From NCBI RefSeq assembly GCF_029227915.1, contig NC_079880.1, positions 32,479,501-32,543,500 on the forward strand: a stretch of 64,000 nucleotides of DNA. Direction: 5' to 3'. A program made the position numbers and the translations under genes. The notes below the pieces were generated by a model. The model was not told the origin of the DNA, did not search any database, and worked only from the letters and a program-made list of their open reading frames with translations. The stretch comes from Hydractinia symbiolongicarpus (taxonomy: Eukaryota > Cnidaria > Hydrozoa > Anthoathecata > Hydractiniidae). Shown here one piece after another: positions 12,201-27,200 of this stretch; positions within the stretch are counted from its first letter, which is position 1, and each line of letters opens with the position of its first letter.

Positions 12201-15200
12201 TTTCGGGTAAAATCCGAAAATATCGGGAAATCAGACTAATTACGTGTCCAAAAGATGCGGAAGGATTCTTCTTGATGAAACAAAGTTGTGTTATAAGTTT
12301 CAAGTTTTAAGGATAATCCTAACAAGACTTATTATATTTCCCCATTATAAGGGTTTCATAGAGATTTTTAGGGGTAGTTTCGGGTAATAGCCAATATCAA
12401 AGCCTCTGAAAGGTATGGGACCTAAAAATTTGGCATGCAGGTGTCTAATAGATAATTATTGAAACTCAGTAAGTATCGTAGCTATGCAACATAGTATTAA
12501 GGAGTTATTAAAAAAACCGTCAAGGGTGGGGGGGGGGGGTCACGCCGCCCCGCCCCGCCCCGGACCGAATAGGGTTAAAGTAAGGAGCTTTTACAGGTAT
12601 CAAAGGAAATCCAGACGTATCTGTTGGGCAAACAGATCATGATTACAGCATAATACCTACCCAGCAAATTGAATGTAATAGCAGACAGGGCGTCACGAAA
12701 CCACCAGAACTCAATTAAAAAAAATGACCAAGTTAATGGGGTTAAATAGATCTATTTGTGTCTCGGTTAAATAACCAACTGCTAAGTTACTTTTCTTGCA
12801 GACCAGAGCCAGGGAGCAAAGGGACAGAAGCGATGATTCAGAACTGGAAGAATCTTTTCGGTTATGCTTTTGTACAGTTACCACTAGATTTTTTGTTGAC
12901 ATTGTGTTTTATTTGTTATTATATATTCGTTTTGTGTTCAATATGTATGTTACGTGCATGTTTCGTTGTTCTTTTATGATGTATTGCGTAAGTAACTTGT
13001 GTCTTATGTTCGTGTCTCAAACGAAATAAAACCTAAAGATCTTCGACTTACCTAAAGAGTAAAGACTGAAAGAAGTAAGAAAACTTTACAGCGTGCAATC
13101 GCCAGTTGTTGCAACAAAGAATCCACCTAAATCATGTAACACGTAACGCCCTACATCACCAAATACCTGATCTTGACAACACCACTAAATCAAGACTCTC
13201 CCCCGACCAATATAAACAGGTTAACAATATTTACGATACCGTGTATGAGAAAAAAATGAGATTGGTTAGAGATAGACACCTTAAAAAGTTCAACAAAATC
13301 AATGACAGATGCAATGATGATCCCCACGCAGGTAGACAAGAGCAAATAGGTTGTAAATCTTTCCGACAGACAACTTACGACAGAAGAGAGAAACCTTCTA
13401 TCTAACGGAATAAATTTCTGTATGACACCAGCTTCAATCCCAAAGAAAGAAATAGTTGCGAAAGTGGAAGAGGCAATTAAAGATCTAACAATAACCGGTA
13501 ATTACAGTAATTGACTGTAATTATCAGCTTGTTCCTGATTCGTAATTTTTAGGAATTCCAATCCTCAACAACATTATACTATGCCCGATGATGGGAAAAG
13601 TATCTCCTGAAACGTCGCCTACTAAACTATCATGTTCAAGAAATAATAAGGTTTCCAGAGTAATATGAATACTGAACAGACAAACCGAAATAATATCTTC
13701 AATAAGATTAAAATAACTCAACAATGTTCAATCCATTCAAGACCTGTAAAGTTGGTATACATTTGTTATTTATTTTCATATTTTCTGTGTAATTATTTTA
13801 GCTTCAACCTTCATTTCTGTCGGGGTTTTTTGCCATCCTACGAAAACTTAACATCCAAACAACTAATAACCAAATCTTTAAAACTTCGAATCTTTCTTCA
13901 GAAATTTATGAGTAAAAGAGTCCAATCCAGCATTGATTATAAACTTTTGCACAATACGGGCGAAAAAAACAAAAAGGAAATCGCATCAACGTGTGACGAA
14001 TCAATAAACGAACTTTCAAATTTACTCCAAAACATTAATGCTGTCAGATATGGCAAATGATAAAATTGTTGAAATTAATGCTTTACTTGCTGACATAAGT
14101 TTTTTTGAAAAGAAAATATTCGATCTGGTAGCAGTCGGTTCAGAAATCAAATATAGATGTATTGATTGTACATCATTTCAGAAATGTAAAAATGGTGAGA
14201 AAATTGAAATTCTAAGCTTAAAACAATTGCCAGATTACCATTCATTTATAACCCTGCAGTGAAACTTGCTCCGAAAAAAGGAATTGAAAGTTTACTACAA
14301 TCAACTCAGAAAACTTAACAAATCTGTTAAAGACAAGGAAGATGTTATCAATTCAGAAAAGAAAATATAATCACTTGGACTTATAGACTTTGTGCACAAC
14401 TTTACACTGACACAACAACAGTCATCACAACACCATCAACTATAAAACTACATTTCCTGGCAGGCTGTGCGGGGAAAGTCGTTTACAACACCATGTCGAC
14501 TTGCGTCGCAACCCACTGACGGTGGAATAAGTTTAAATGACAAACTTGCTAAAGGCACCAATGACATGAAAAAAATGCTAAAAAATTGTCATACGTTGGT
14601 TTAGTCATTCAATCACTTTTCATACAGATGTACAGAAAATGTACAACACCGTGAAGTTATTATAGCAAGAGTGGTGTCTGCAACGTTACATTTGGCAATA
14701 GTACTGTCTGATGCTGTAAGTTTAGATGTGAATACAATCGATAATGCAGATGCTAGTCAGTAAATCGCGTGTTCTGCTCGCTCTAAAATAATTACAGAAG
14801 GAACAACACAGCTGAGAGAATTGCAGCCAACTAAATTGCCCACACAGGCTTTGTTGTGAAAAATGCCATATTGGATCAGTCAAAATAACCGATAGTCAAA
14901 TTGCTTTATTTTGCATAACAAACGAGAAAAAACCTCTCAAAACATGGGTGAGAAATCGAGTAATTGATTTTAACAGATTTAACAAACGTGATGATTGGAT
15001 GTATGTGAAAAGTAAAGATATGATAGCCGATGTTGGCTAGACGAGGTGCCGCTATCTTAGATGTCAGTCCAGGATCTGCATGGATAGAAGGATTCGAGTG
15101 GATGAAGTCAGACGTATCAAAATTTCCTGCATACAACGTTAAAACACTCAATTTGAAAGAAAATTTATCCGAACAGTAAAAGAAATTTCTCACCATGAAG

Positions 15201-18200
15201 AGTCACCAGATGTACTGTACTGGCTTTCAGAGGTTTAAGAAAAATATTTGGCAAGTTAATATCCAGGTACAAATTACCAAATTACGTTATCGATCTGATG
15301 AAACACAGATTCAGTCAAGTTATCTGATTACTTGGACTTGTTTAAAGATTTATCAGTAACTGTAAAAGTAATTTTTTTTACTACAAAATTAAATAAGCCC
15401 ATCTGTCAAGTAGCAACAATTATCTTGTCCAGTGAAGACTTAAAGGCGGCCAGGGAGTACTTTTTGAAGACGGTCGTAACAATGACTAGTCACCAGTTGG
15501 TCTTATTGCCTTAACTGAAAATCCTGGGAAATTTATTGATCAAAACCGTAAAATATTCAATGCATGGTTCGAATGTTAGTTAATAACCTATGTACCATAA
15601 CTAATGAAACAACCAAAATGATTTCGAAACGATCTTAATATCAATATTGTCTTATTCTTAATATCAGAAACTTCGTTAGGACAATATGGTTTGTAGTTGA
15701 TGTCAGCAGAATTCTAGCAAAAGTCAAATGAAGACAATCTCGAATTTTGATAATAACACCGAAATGGCAAAGTCAGTCACAGTATCGAGTTCTTTCACAA
15801 ATGTCAGTGAGGGATCTAATATTAACACCCAAAATGAAATGTTTGCCACCCTCTAATACCAAAAGCTCAGCTGCAGTTAGCAACATGGTCAGTTTCAGGG
15901 AAGTAAAAATCGTGCCAAAATGTTTTCCACTAAAGTTTTTGATGACAAAATGTTTGTTTCTTATATTTAGAAACTTAAAAATCTAGGAGATAAACTTAAT
16001 AATAAATAAATGTGAAGTATTCTGCACAAAGAATTTTTTGCAACTAGCTAATAAACATTCGCAACTCACAATACACTCAAAATACACGAAACTCGCAAAA
16101 GTTTGATGAAATAGCGTTTTTGTACACTTTGCAGTAGTTATTCTACCAAAAGAGAGTGGAATTTTCGCCCAACACTATAAAAAAAACTGGTCATCTGGTC
16201 ATCACTTATAAATAGCAAGCTGTGTGAAAAATGGTCAAAATATTAACAAGTAATTTTTTTAAAAAAAGGGAGAGCCAAATTATGTTCTTTCTTATTATCT
16301 GCTTAAAATTCAGTCACAGCATAAATCAAAGACTTTTAAAAGAAAAACTTTAATATTTTTGTCTCCACCGCCATGTTTGATTATGTTAAAACGCTAAATA
16401 CAATTTTTCGTGGGAAAAAAAATTTCAAGAAATAAACCAATGAGAAGCTATCGGGTGGTCAGACAGGTCCGTAACTACTTTTAAGGTTTATCTTAAAGAG
16501 CTCTGGGAACGAGAATGAAAGATGGCAGCAAACATGTTTACCGAGAATAAATTTTAGGAATTTTAGCTTTACCTTGGTTATCTGTGACAGGCTCCGCAAT
16601 TTCACTTTGTGTACCACTAGCATCGAAAACATTTGGAGATTCTAAACAACACATTAACTGGAATTAACTAGATATCATTGAAGCATCGATTAATTTAAAT
16701 CAAAATAATCCTGACATTAAAGACACAACAAGTGACTGCCTCATTATCATAAAAAAGAATATTTATGAAATACAGTGACTTTCTATTTTTAGCATACTGT
16801 TTATCGGACTAATTAAGGCAAAATGTAACTTTTGATGTCACCGCTATGTTTCACACTATGAAAATATTGGAAAAGAACAATATAGTTTTTATTGCATTAA
16901 CTTATGGAATTGCAAAATTAAAAAAACGCTTAACATGCTGCTTTCTTTACAACTGATAGTTGAAAAAAAAAGATTAGCTGTGCGAATAAAATCTGGAAGT
17001 GTTAAAAAAAATACATCTATTTTCTTTCGCAGAGAAATTCTGCACAAACAGATAATTCATCAGATGATGATAATAATAATTCCTTACTTGTGTTTCGTAA
17101 TTCTTTTTGTGTCTTGTAAATCTCTTTCATGTGGGTGGCAGTAAAGGATGGTGATATAGGATCTACAGTCGTCTCTCGTTCCGTTGGTTCGTCTTCAATC
17201 AATGATGGTTGCTTATCTCTGTGCTTGTATTTACCTGAATGGACAGGATTATTTTGATCACTGGTTAGAACTTCTATAGCAGTATCATTTGACACAGGTT
17301 TTACTGTAGGTGTTGCTTCATTCTTATCATCTTCTTCAAAAAAGTCGAATTTTTCTTCGGTGTCACTACTTAATGTAGAGTCATGTCCTTCAGCTTTACT
17401 ATACAAATTTGACAAACTGTCTGAGTTTGTGGACAGTTTTTTAGAACTAACAGTGTCCTTAGTTATGTGTTTGCTGTAACTAGTACCAAACCCTTTTAAA
17501 ATCTTTTTTCGTCCTTTTTTATCATTTCTGTTTTTGTTTTTATTGAAGGTCGCATTACGCACTACATTTTCTACATGACTGCATGCCTCAATTTCTAAGT
17601 CATTTTTTCTGTCAATTTCTCCGTCATCTCCTGCATCATTAAATGCACTAATGCTTGCATCATTTTCTCCATCATCTACTTTTCCCTCAAAAATATCAAC
17701 CACATCCTCCACTATATTATCGTCTTTTAGAATAGCTTCGTTAGTTCTGCTTTTATCTAGTTCATTCGTTATTTCATTCGTTAAGCAAGACATAAAATTT
17801 CCAGTGCAATTACCATCAGCTCCACTCTTATCAATGGTGTTTTCATAATAACATGGCTTGCTATTGTCTTCATTTTTATTATTACCTTGCTTTTTTAAGT
17901 AAGCCTTGCATCCCCTTCGAAATACAACTTTGTCACACTTCTAAAACAGATGAAACAACAGACTGGTCTTACATTTTTATGATCACTTTTGTGTACTTGA
18001 ATAGAACAAGGACACTTGTATGTTAACCGTATTAAGCAGGTTAACTTAAATATTTGCTAAATCCTATAGGTGGCACATTTTGCAAATCAAAGTTTGAGAA
18101 AATACAAACCAGCTATTCGAATTAAGAATGTCAATTAAATCGATCTTTTTTCAAGTTTTTATAATTATATAATCAATTGAAATGCAGAAATATTAAATTT

Positions 18201-21200
18201 ATTATTTAGTGTAAAACAGGTGTTACATTTTGCCGACCTTGAATTCCCGAAATTCCTGAAATCTCCCGTATTTTTATACGTTTTCTGACCATATACCATT
18301 TCTTCCAAAAAACCTCTTTGATTTAGATTTTATTCTTTTTAGATGAACTTACATTTTTTCAAACTATTTTTTTAAATATTTTTAATTCATTGGAAAGATT
18401 TCCATACGTAACTTTCAGTTTTTAGGTACCAGCTATCATCAATGACACAACGCTGAAAGTTGAAGATGAAATACTTTTTTGATATGTTTATTGGAATAAG
18501 AAAACCTGGCAAATTTTTACGTCCTATAGCCCTCAGACGTTCCTGAAAAATCAAAAGGAGGAGAGGGGGATATTTATTACCCATACCTTCAGGCCTAACC
18601 TGAGTCACAAGTGCCCTGGCTTAATAGGGTTAAAGTTTAAAGTCGGTCTAGTATATTTATAACATTTTCAACTGAATTGGATATTTTAGACACATTGGAG
18701 AGTCGTGAAATGAATGTATAAATAATGTATAAATAAGACAAATGATCACTTAAAGTACTGTCATCGGAGTTTACAGACGAAGAATGACTTCCCTGATGAT
18801 TTACCTGCCAAATTCTTATAAAATTTTCTGAGTTAGAATTTCATATTTCGGTATGGAAGAGAATTTTTCCCACACATTTCATAATGAATCTCACTTTCTT
18901 GATGACACAATATAAATAAGCATACCATAGACTTACGTTTTTCGAAGAATTCTTGGGCAGTGTCGATCTGTAATTATAACAGAATAATAACATAAAATCG
19001 ATACTTTAAAAAATGGTGCACATGCAAGTTACAATTTGTTAGTTGTTACAATTGTGTGCAGGCAACCAAATTTTGTATTTACAAAAATAAAAGTGTCAAA
19101 AATTTATCAAGAAAAGTTAAGAAAGAAATTCCTTTTTTGGCTTTAGGATAAACAATATTATACCTCTTTGGGGTCACATTAAATGAATTTTGACCATTCT
19201 CATACACATCTTTTATTAACGGTCGATTGTATCCAACAGCAACATATCTGGTACCAGTTTTAATATTTTTCGTTTCTTTGACTTCAATACCATCCATTGT
19301 GACCAAGCTAACAATGTGAACGGTTTACTTTCTTTAAAACGATTGGAACACAAGTGAAATAATCAATTGCATACGTATTTTTTTATAAGCATACATACTT
19401 TTTGAAATCAGACTCGTGTATGCATAATCCTTATTTGTAAAAGGCTTAGATTATGCTTGCGATATGCTTATGTAAAACAAAATTAACCAGGTAGAAGTTG
19501 GTCACCACAATTGTTTTTCCCAGACAGGGTACACTATTTTAGGGTATAAAGGTAAGCAAGATTTATTTTCAATAAAACTTTAAGTGCTCAATCATTAAGC
19601 TGCTTTGAGGTTTCTGAAAGTAGTCTTAAATATTACATAATATACTTACCATATGCTTTTTTTTACTAAACCTAAGCCTTATATGCTTATAAACGTTGTG
19701 CTTTAAAAAAAAACATGTATTCCATATATCATAAGGGCCACTTCTTTTATAAAGCTGATTCGATTTTCTTCCACAGAGACATATAAATGGACAATTTGCA
19801 AAACATACCAACGAACAGCACCTGTTCTTAATTTGATTTTGTTGGATATATATTGAAGAACCTAAGATTCAGAGAGCAAAAATTAATTTCACTAAAAAAT
19901 ACTAATTATTGTTTTACATTGGTACAAGATTTACATTTTTTTTACATTTTTAAGGTAATATGAGGATTGCCAGGTACTTTTGAATCACCTACCCTAAGAA
20001 TGCAAATTTATTTTTATGGGAAATTCCTCTCCCTACAGAGCACTAAAGCAGCAAAAGGAAAAGATACTTTCATTTTTTTACATTTACTTCTTTATATGTA
20101 TTCACAAGTATGAGAAACATAACTGGCATTAATATATTACTGAATCAAAAGATTGAATGCTAAATGACTTCTAACTTCTAACCATATAACTTATCAAAAG
20201 AAAATTGTAGCAATGTGAATTTAACTATACTATATTTTATTCACAGCTAAAAATACATAAATTGGATGCTCCTTGATAATCTTTATACGAAAATCTGCCT
20301 GAAAATTATAATCGAAAATTCATTTTTTCCGTTTCAAATTTCTGTAATAATTTAAAAGGTTCTACGCAAAAAAGTAGGAAACTTTTGCATATGAAATAAA
20401 GGATTGTAACACTGGATTAGTATTAATGAAGTCAGAAAAAAATAATAAATCCTTGGAAGCATGCAAATTAAAATCTTGTGGCACATTCTTTTATCATCTA
20501 CAAATTTTTTACATTCACACATAGCATTGTTATAAATGCAGGGCAGGGCATAAACCGGTTAAAAATCCAATGTATGACAATTACAATTGCAACTAAGAAT
20601 AAAGCTTGACTCACTGTATCCATACTTTGCAATATCCTTTTGTCCAGCAAAAGTTTTAAGCCTGGATGTTTTGGTTCTCCATTGCGATGGACACTAAAGA
20701 ATAACATGATGACCACAGAAAACTAAAATGTAAATTCCAAAACATTCCAGGATCTTCCAGGACAAAATTGTTTTATATTTCAGAACAATTCCTGGACGTA
20801 TTGTTAATCTTAAAAATCACAAGCCCAATAAAACCTTTGAAGATAAAGCAATTTTTAAAATGGATGCACTGCAACCTAGAAATATTTGTAACGTCACCTA
20901 GATATGTGAATTTTTCTTCACGTCATAAACCTAGGATGTCTCACTAATGTGCTTTCCCTTTAAAACCCACTAAAAAAATTTTCTCCTGGATTGAAGGACT
21001 AGTTTTCACAGGTATTAAATTTTGTGGAATTAGCATTAAATTCATATCTTTAAAAAAAATTCATTGAAAAATATACCTTATGGTCATCGAGTAAATTAGG
21101 TCTAGAGTGTATTGGACTAAAAGTAGTTTTGGTCTTGTACACAAACTTACGACCATGTGGGAATAAGTATTTTTGTCCATTTTGATTAATTTAGAACAAA

Positions 21201-24200
21201 CATATGATGCAAACAAAATGTTGCAGTAAGTGGATAGACAATGCAACCTTCATTTTCAGGTACATACATGAAAAACATCGATTTAATTAATCTCAACAAA
21301 ATTTAATGTTAATTTTCTGAGACATTTTAGGACTAAAGTAGAAAATGGCAAAAACAAAAATCTTCTTTTTTTCTTAATGAGCAAAGCTAACATAATGAAG
21401 TTCTGGAAGCTTCCTTAAAAGATAACATATTGGTCTCTAAGAACTTTTAGAATCTTAACGAGCATTATGACATCTCATTCATTGATTACAGGAAGCCCAT
21501 GAAAAATTAATTAAAAATGATGCTCAGTGATGTAAAATAAAGAGGTTTAAGAAACATCATCATCATCATCATTCTCAGCTTAACGTCCGTTTTCCATGCT
21601 GGCATGGGTTGGACGGGTATATTAATGCCCCTCTTCCAATCTGATCTAGACTGTGTTAGATCTAAACTCAACTTCCTCTGTATCAAGTCTGTCCTTATAA
21701 CCTCCTGCCAAGTCTTTCTTGCTCTGCCTCTGGGCTTTGCCCCAGTAACTATCAAGTCTCTACACTTTCTTACCCAATTATCCTCCTCCATTCTTTCCAA
21801 GTGCCCCAGCCAATTCAATTTCTTATCTGGATAACATCTTTAATTCTACGGAGACTTAGCCTGCTTCTTAGCTCATCTGAACTCTTTCTGTCTCTCAGAC
21901 TGGCGTTACACATCCACCTAACCATTCTCATATCATTCCTTTCTCAACGGTCAAGATCTTCCTGCTTCACTGCCCATGTCTCACTACCGTACAACATAAC
22001 ACTTCTTACACAGGCCTCATACAACCTACCTTCTACCTCAATTGACAGGACTCTGCTAGTCAACAAAGGAAGTAACTCTCTGAACTTTTTACAAACAGAA
22101 CCTATCCTGCAAGTAACACTTCTTCCAACACCCCTTCACTGCCCAACATATCACCTAAGTAACAGAAGTTCTCAACTATCTCTAACGAGCCACTGTTGTA
22201 CATCATTAAAGCTGGAAATACTTCATTCTCTATAATCTCACCTTTGCAACGCTTGCATACAAACTGAATGTCAGCTCTTAACTTTCCACTAATACTCTGC
22301 ACTTCTTTTGTACCCAATGCTTGCAAGTCTGACAAAAAATTGAGTTACTACCAACCCCTTTCCTGCAAACTCCACAAGGCCACTTTCCAACTACAAGGTC
22401 ACACTTGGCTGCAATGCTACTAATCATGAAACTAGATTTTGCTGTGTTTACCTTTAGCCCTTTCTCTTCTAGTCCTTTCTTCCGCTTATCAAACTTTTCA
22501 ACTAATTCTTCCATCGACTCTGCTATGAGAACCAAATCATCTGCATACAATAACTCCCATGGACAACCTGTTCTGAACTCCATTGACAGGGCTTCTAAGA
22601 CTAGAACAAATAACAATGGACTAAGTACAGAACCCTGATGTACACCAACATTTACACTAAATTCATCACTAAGTGAATCGTTAATCCTGACACGACTTCT
22701 AGCATTGCTGTACATAGACTGTATCATCGTAACTAGCCACTCATCCACACCTAATTTTCTCATAGCCCACCAAATAACTTTACGTGGCACTCTATCAAAA
22801 GCTTTCTCTAAATCTACAAAGGCAAAATAGAGATTCTTTCTCTTTCCTAAATACTTTTCCCTGAAGCAGTCTGACTAAAAATATTGCATCTGTAGTGCCA
22901 CGCCCTGGAACAAAACCAAATTGCATCTTATCTATATCAAATCTTTCTGTAAGTAACTTATCAATCACTGTTTCAATAACTTTCATTACTTGATCAACCA
23001 ATTTCAAACCTCTATAGTTACCTCTTTCTAATGCATCACCCTTGCCCTTGAAACAATTCACTATTACACTCGACTGCCACTCACTCGGAATAGCACCATC
23101 CTTTATAATCTGCTTAGCAAGACTTGTAATAAGCTCAACTCCAATATATCCAGATGCTTTTACCATCTCTGCAACAATACCTGATGCTCCTGCAGCCTTG
23201 CCAATCCTCAATTTCCTAATAGCCTCCACTACCCATTCTGTCTTGATCTGCATAGCTGGCCCTTCTACAACATCATCATCAGACAAATTTTCCTCGTCGC
23301 AATCAAACTCAGTGTTAAGCAACCTCTGATAATAACTCTTCCAAGCTACCCTTTTCTCCTCCTCTGTGCTAGCCAAAACACCTTCATCATTAAGTATACA
23401 CTTCTCACCTACAACATCTTGATTAGACTTCTTCATTTGCTTTGCTATCTTGAATACCTCATTGCGCTGGTCTTCCCTACTTAACACATCTGCAAATCTG
23501 TTTCTCTCTGCTTCTGATTTTGCCTTATACACACACTGCTGTACGAGCACGACGCTTAGCTTCTAAGTAAATATTTTTACTACCACCTGACTTCCACTCT
23601 TTCAAAAGTTTCCTCTTTTCCTTTATACACTGGTCAACCTCATTATTCCACCACCAGGTCTGTCTATGTCTAGCTGGTCCTTTCGTCCACCCACAGGTAT
23701 CATCAGAAGCTTCTAGAAGACAATTCTTCAGAGTAGTCCAAGTACTTTCAACATTGTCACTATCCATTGACCATTGTGGGCTAATTGCTGAACTTTTGCA
23801 CTAAATTGTCTTGCTACAATCTCTTCCTTCAGCTTCCAGACTTTTCGACGTGGCCTGTACTTTCCCTTGGCTTCTTTAAGACTCTTCATGATAATATTAC
23901 AAACCAGCAACCTATGCTGGGAAACACACTCTTCCCCCGATATAACTTTCACGTCCTTCACCACTTTCTTGTCTGACTTTCTAACCAGGAAGTAATCTAT
24001 CTGTGTCTTACAACCACCTGACTCATATGTTATCAGCCTACTCTGTCTTTTACTGAATGATGTGTTGCAAACCACCATGTCCGTTGCCATTCCAAACTCA
24101 AGCAATCTCTCTTCTTCCTTATTTCTGCTCTCAAATCCGTAGCCTCCATGCACACCTCTATAACCTTCAGATGACTTCCCAACATGACCATTAAAGTCGC

Positions 24201-27200
24201 CGCCCACCATGACAAGTTCAGTATCTCCAAACTTTGATGTGACTGCTATTAACTCATCATAAAACTTATCTTTATCTTCCTCACTGAGTCCACATTATGG
24301 AGCATAAACTGACAGAAAAGTGACAATCCTATTACCTATCAAAAACTTTATCACTATTATACGACTAATAACACGCATAACATCTATTACTTTTTCTACC
24401 CACTTCTCTGCAACGAATATGCGAACTCCTCCATATCCATCACTAGTACCAATCCAAAAAAGCTTATACCTTGCCCTCCTACCTTCCACAAATCTCACTG
24501 AAGCTCCTCTCCACCTGACTTCCTGAACACAACACATATCAACAGATCTACGTTCTAACATTTTAACTACTTCACCTGCTCTACCTCTCAGAGTACCAAC
24601 ATTTACACTAGCCATCCTCAACCTAGTGTTATCTACCTTGTGATGTGATAGCTGGGTAACGATCTGACGATGCTCATACCTGACATCTGTCCTACCGTGC
24701 GCGACACCTTCACTCCTTAGAGTTCCGGCCCCGTTTACGCAGTTTGTCTGATCAACTATTCTTTTGGCCATTAATAAAGAGTTTTGGCATTGTTTTACAG
24801 CTGGATGTTCTTCCTAGCACCAATCGTTCACAGACCAGACTGGGTGTTTTTTAAAGTGACACCATCACTATGTGGCATTTCATGGGACTTCCACAATCGC
24901 CTTTTTAAACTAAGGTATGGTGGAGGACGTTCAACTCCTCTCTTGTCTCTTAAAGAGACCCTTCACCCAAGAAAATATCCTTTCTGTAACGTTTGTAAAA
25001 AGATTTAAATATTCATAATTGCAACCATTTTTCTTAACATGATCACTTTCCAGGACAATTCCTGAACATCTTCACTTTTTGATAAAAATTCCAGGATTTT
25101 CCTAGGAATTTCCAGGACAAGTAGATTTTTCCAATATATTTCAGGAATGTCCAGGACCGTAGTCACCATGAATAACAAATAAAAAAAAGGGATTTGTAAA
25201 AAATAAAATAAAGCAAAAAGAAAAGAAAACATTATTATATGTGATCAAATGTTTCTACAGATATTGCTAGTATGTTAAGTTTGATCAAGTGTTAAAAAAG
25301 ACATTTCTATCATGATGTTGTTTGCTAAAAACCACATTATTTGCAAAAAATATTATGTGCCATTGCTCTTATGAAAAAAACAACGCAAAACATAAAATTA
25401 TATGAATAAGAATACATACTAAACAATCCTGTTCTGCAAAGGTTCAGCCAGTGCCACTTTTTTGTACCTTGCAGACGCATGTAACCGGCTACGTAACACT
25501 GGTTTAACATTCTAAAGCACAGTTAATAAAATACAAAGTAAAAGAATACAGGTTAGGTTTTGCAAAACAGGTATTAAGGGGGGATGGTATTCAACCATTA
25601 ATACATTCATTCTAAAACCAAACTTTGTGATAAAAACAAAATTAAAATCAAAAATTAAACTAATAATAAGATGAATGTATCTTTTACAATGTCTGCAGTG
25701 CACTTCAATGTTGATCATTAAACACATTTTTAAAATAGGTATGAAGGCCAGCGGCGGATTTGGGGGTGGTGCATTGATGAATTTGCAATGGTAAAATTTT
25801 ACCAAAAAACTTAGGTGTACCTCTCCAAACGTTTGGTTGAAAAAGATAGGTTTGATTTTATCATATTTTTACAGAAAGCAAGAGGTGTGTCCTTACCCCG
25901 TACCCCCGTATTAGTGATGGTGTCACTGTAAAAAACACCCAGTACAGTCTCAGAACGGTTGGCGCTAGGAAGGGCATCCAGTTATAAAACAATGCCAAAA
26001 CTCTTTATAAATGGCCGTAAGAACAGTTGATCAGACAGGTGTGAGCATCGTCAGACCGTTACCCAGCTATCACATCACAAGGTAGATAACACTAGGTTGA
26101 GGATGGCTAGTGTAAATGTTGGTACTCTGAGAGGTAGAGCAGGTGAAGTAGTTAAAATGTTAGAACGTAGATCTGTTGATATGTGTTGTGTTCAGAAAGT
26201 CAGGTGGAGAGGAGCTTCAGTGAGATTTGTGGAAGGTAGGAGGGCAAGGTATAAGCTTTTTTGGATTGGTACTAGTGATGGATATGGAGGAGTTCGCATA
26301 TTCGTTGCAGAGAAGTGGGTAGAAAAAGTAATAGATTTTATGCGTGTTAATAGTCGTATTATAGTGATAAAGTTTTTGATAGGTAATAGGATTGTCACTT
26401 TTCTGTCAGTTTATGCTACACAATGTGGACTCAGTGAGGAAGATAAAGATAAGTTTTATGATGAGTTAATAGCAGTCACATCAAAGTTTGGAGATACTGA
26501 ACTTGTCATGGTGGGCGGCGACTTTAATGGTCATGTTGGGAAGTCATCTGAAGGTTATAGAGGTGTGCATGGAGGCTACGGATTTGAGAGCAGAAATAAG
26601 GAAGAAGAGAGATTGCTTGAGTTTGGAATGGCAACGGACATGGTGGTTTGCAACACATCATTCAGTAAAAGACAGAGTAGGCTGATAACATATGAGTCAG
26701 GTGGTTGTAAGACACAGATAGATTACTTCCTGGTTAGAAAGTCAGACAAGAAAGTGGTGAAGGACGTGAAAGTTATATCGGGGGAAGAGTGTGTTTCCCA
26801 GCATAGGTTGCTGGTTTGTAATATTATCTTGAAGAGTCTTAAAGAAGCCAAGGGAAAGTACAGGCCACGTCGAAAAGTCTGGAAGCTGAAGGAAGAGATT
26901 GTAGCAAGACAATTTAGTCCAAAAGTTCAGCAATTAGCCCACAATGGTCAATGGATAGTGACAATGTTGAAAGTACTTGGACTACTCTGAAGAATTGTCT
27001 TCTAGAAGCTTCTGATGATACCTGTGGGTGGACGAAAGGACCAGCTAGACATAGACAGACCTGGTGGTGGAATAATGAGGTTGACCAGTGTATAAAGGAA
27101 AAGAGGAAACTTTGGAAAGAGTGGAAGTCAGGTGGTAGTAAAAATATTTACTTAGAAGCTAAGCGTCGTGCTCGTACAGCAGTGTATAAGGCAAAATCAG

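Noticed and set aside
13360-13398. A 38-bp intron in the Penelope-like N-terminus
   Set aside because: GT-AG limits exist but splicing there does not restore the required frame; a simple frame break explains it better.
17651-17848. Plus-strand Ser-rich 65-codon frame
   Set aside because: Antisense shadow of the acidic exon 8.
20722-20725. Upstream acceptor for exon 4
   Set aside because: It would add 29 nt and break phase with exon 3; the acceptor before 20693 keeps phase and begins exactly at the DCX strand.
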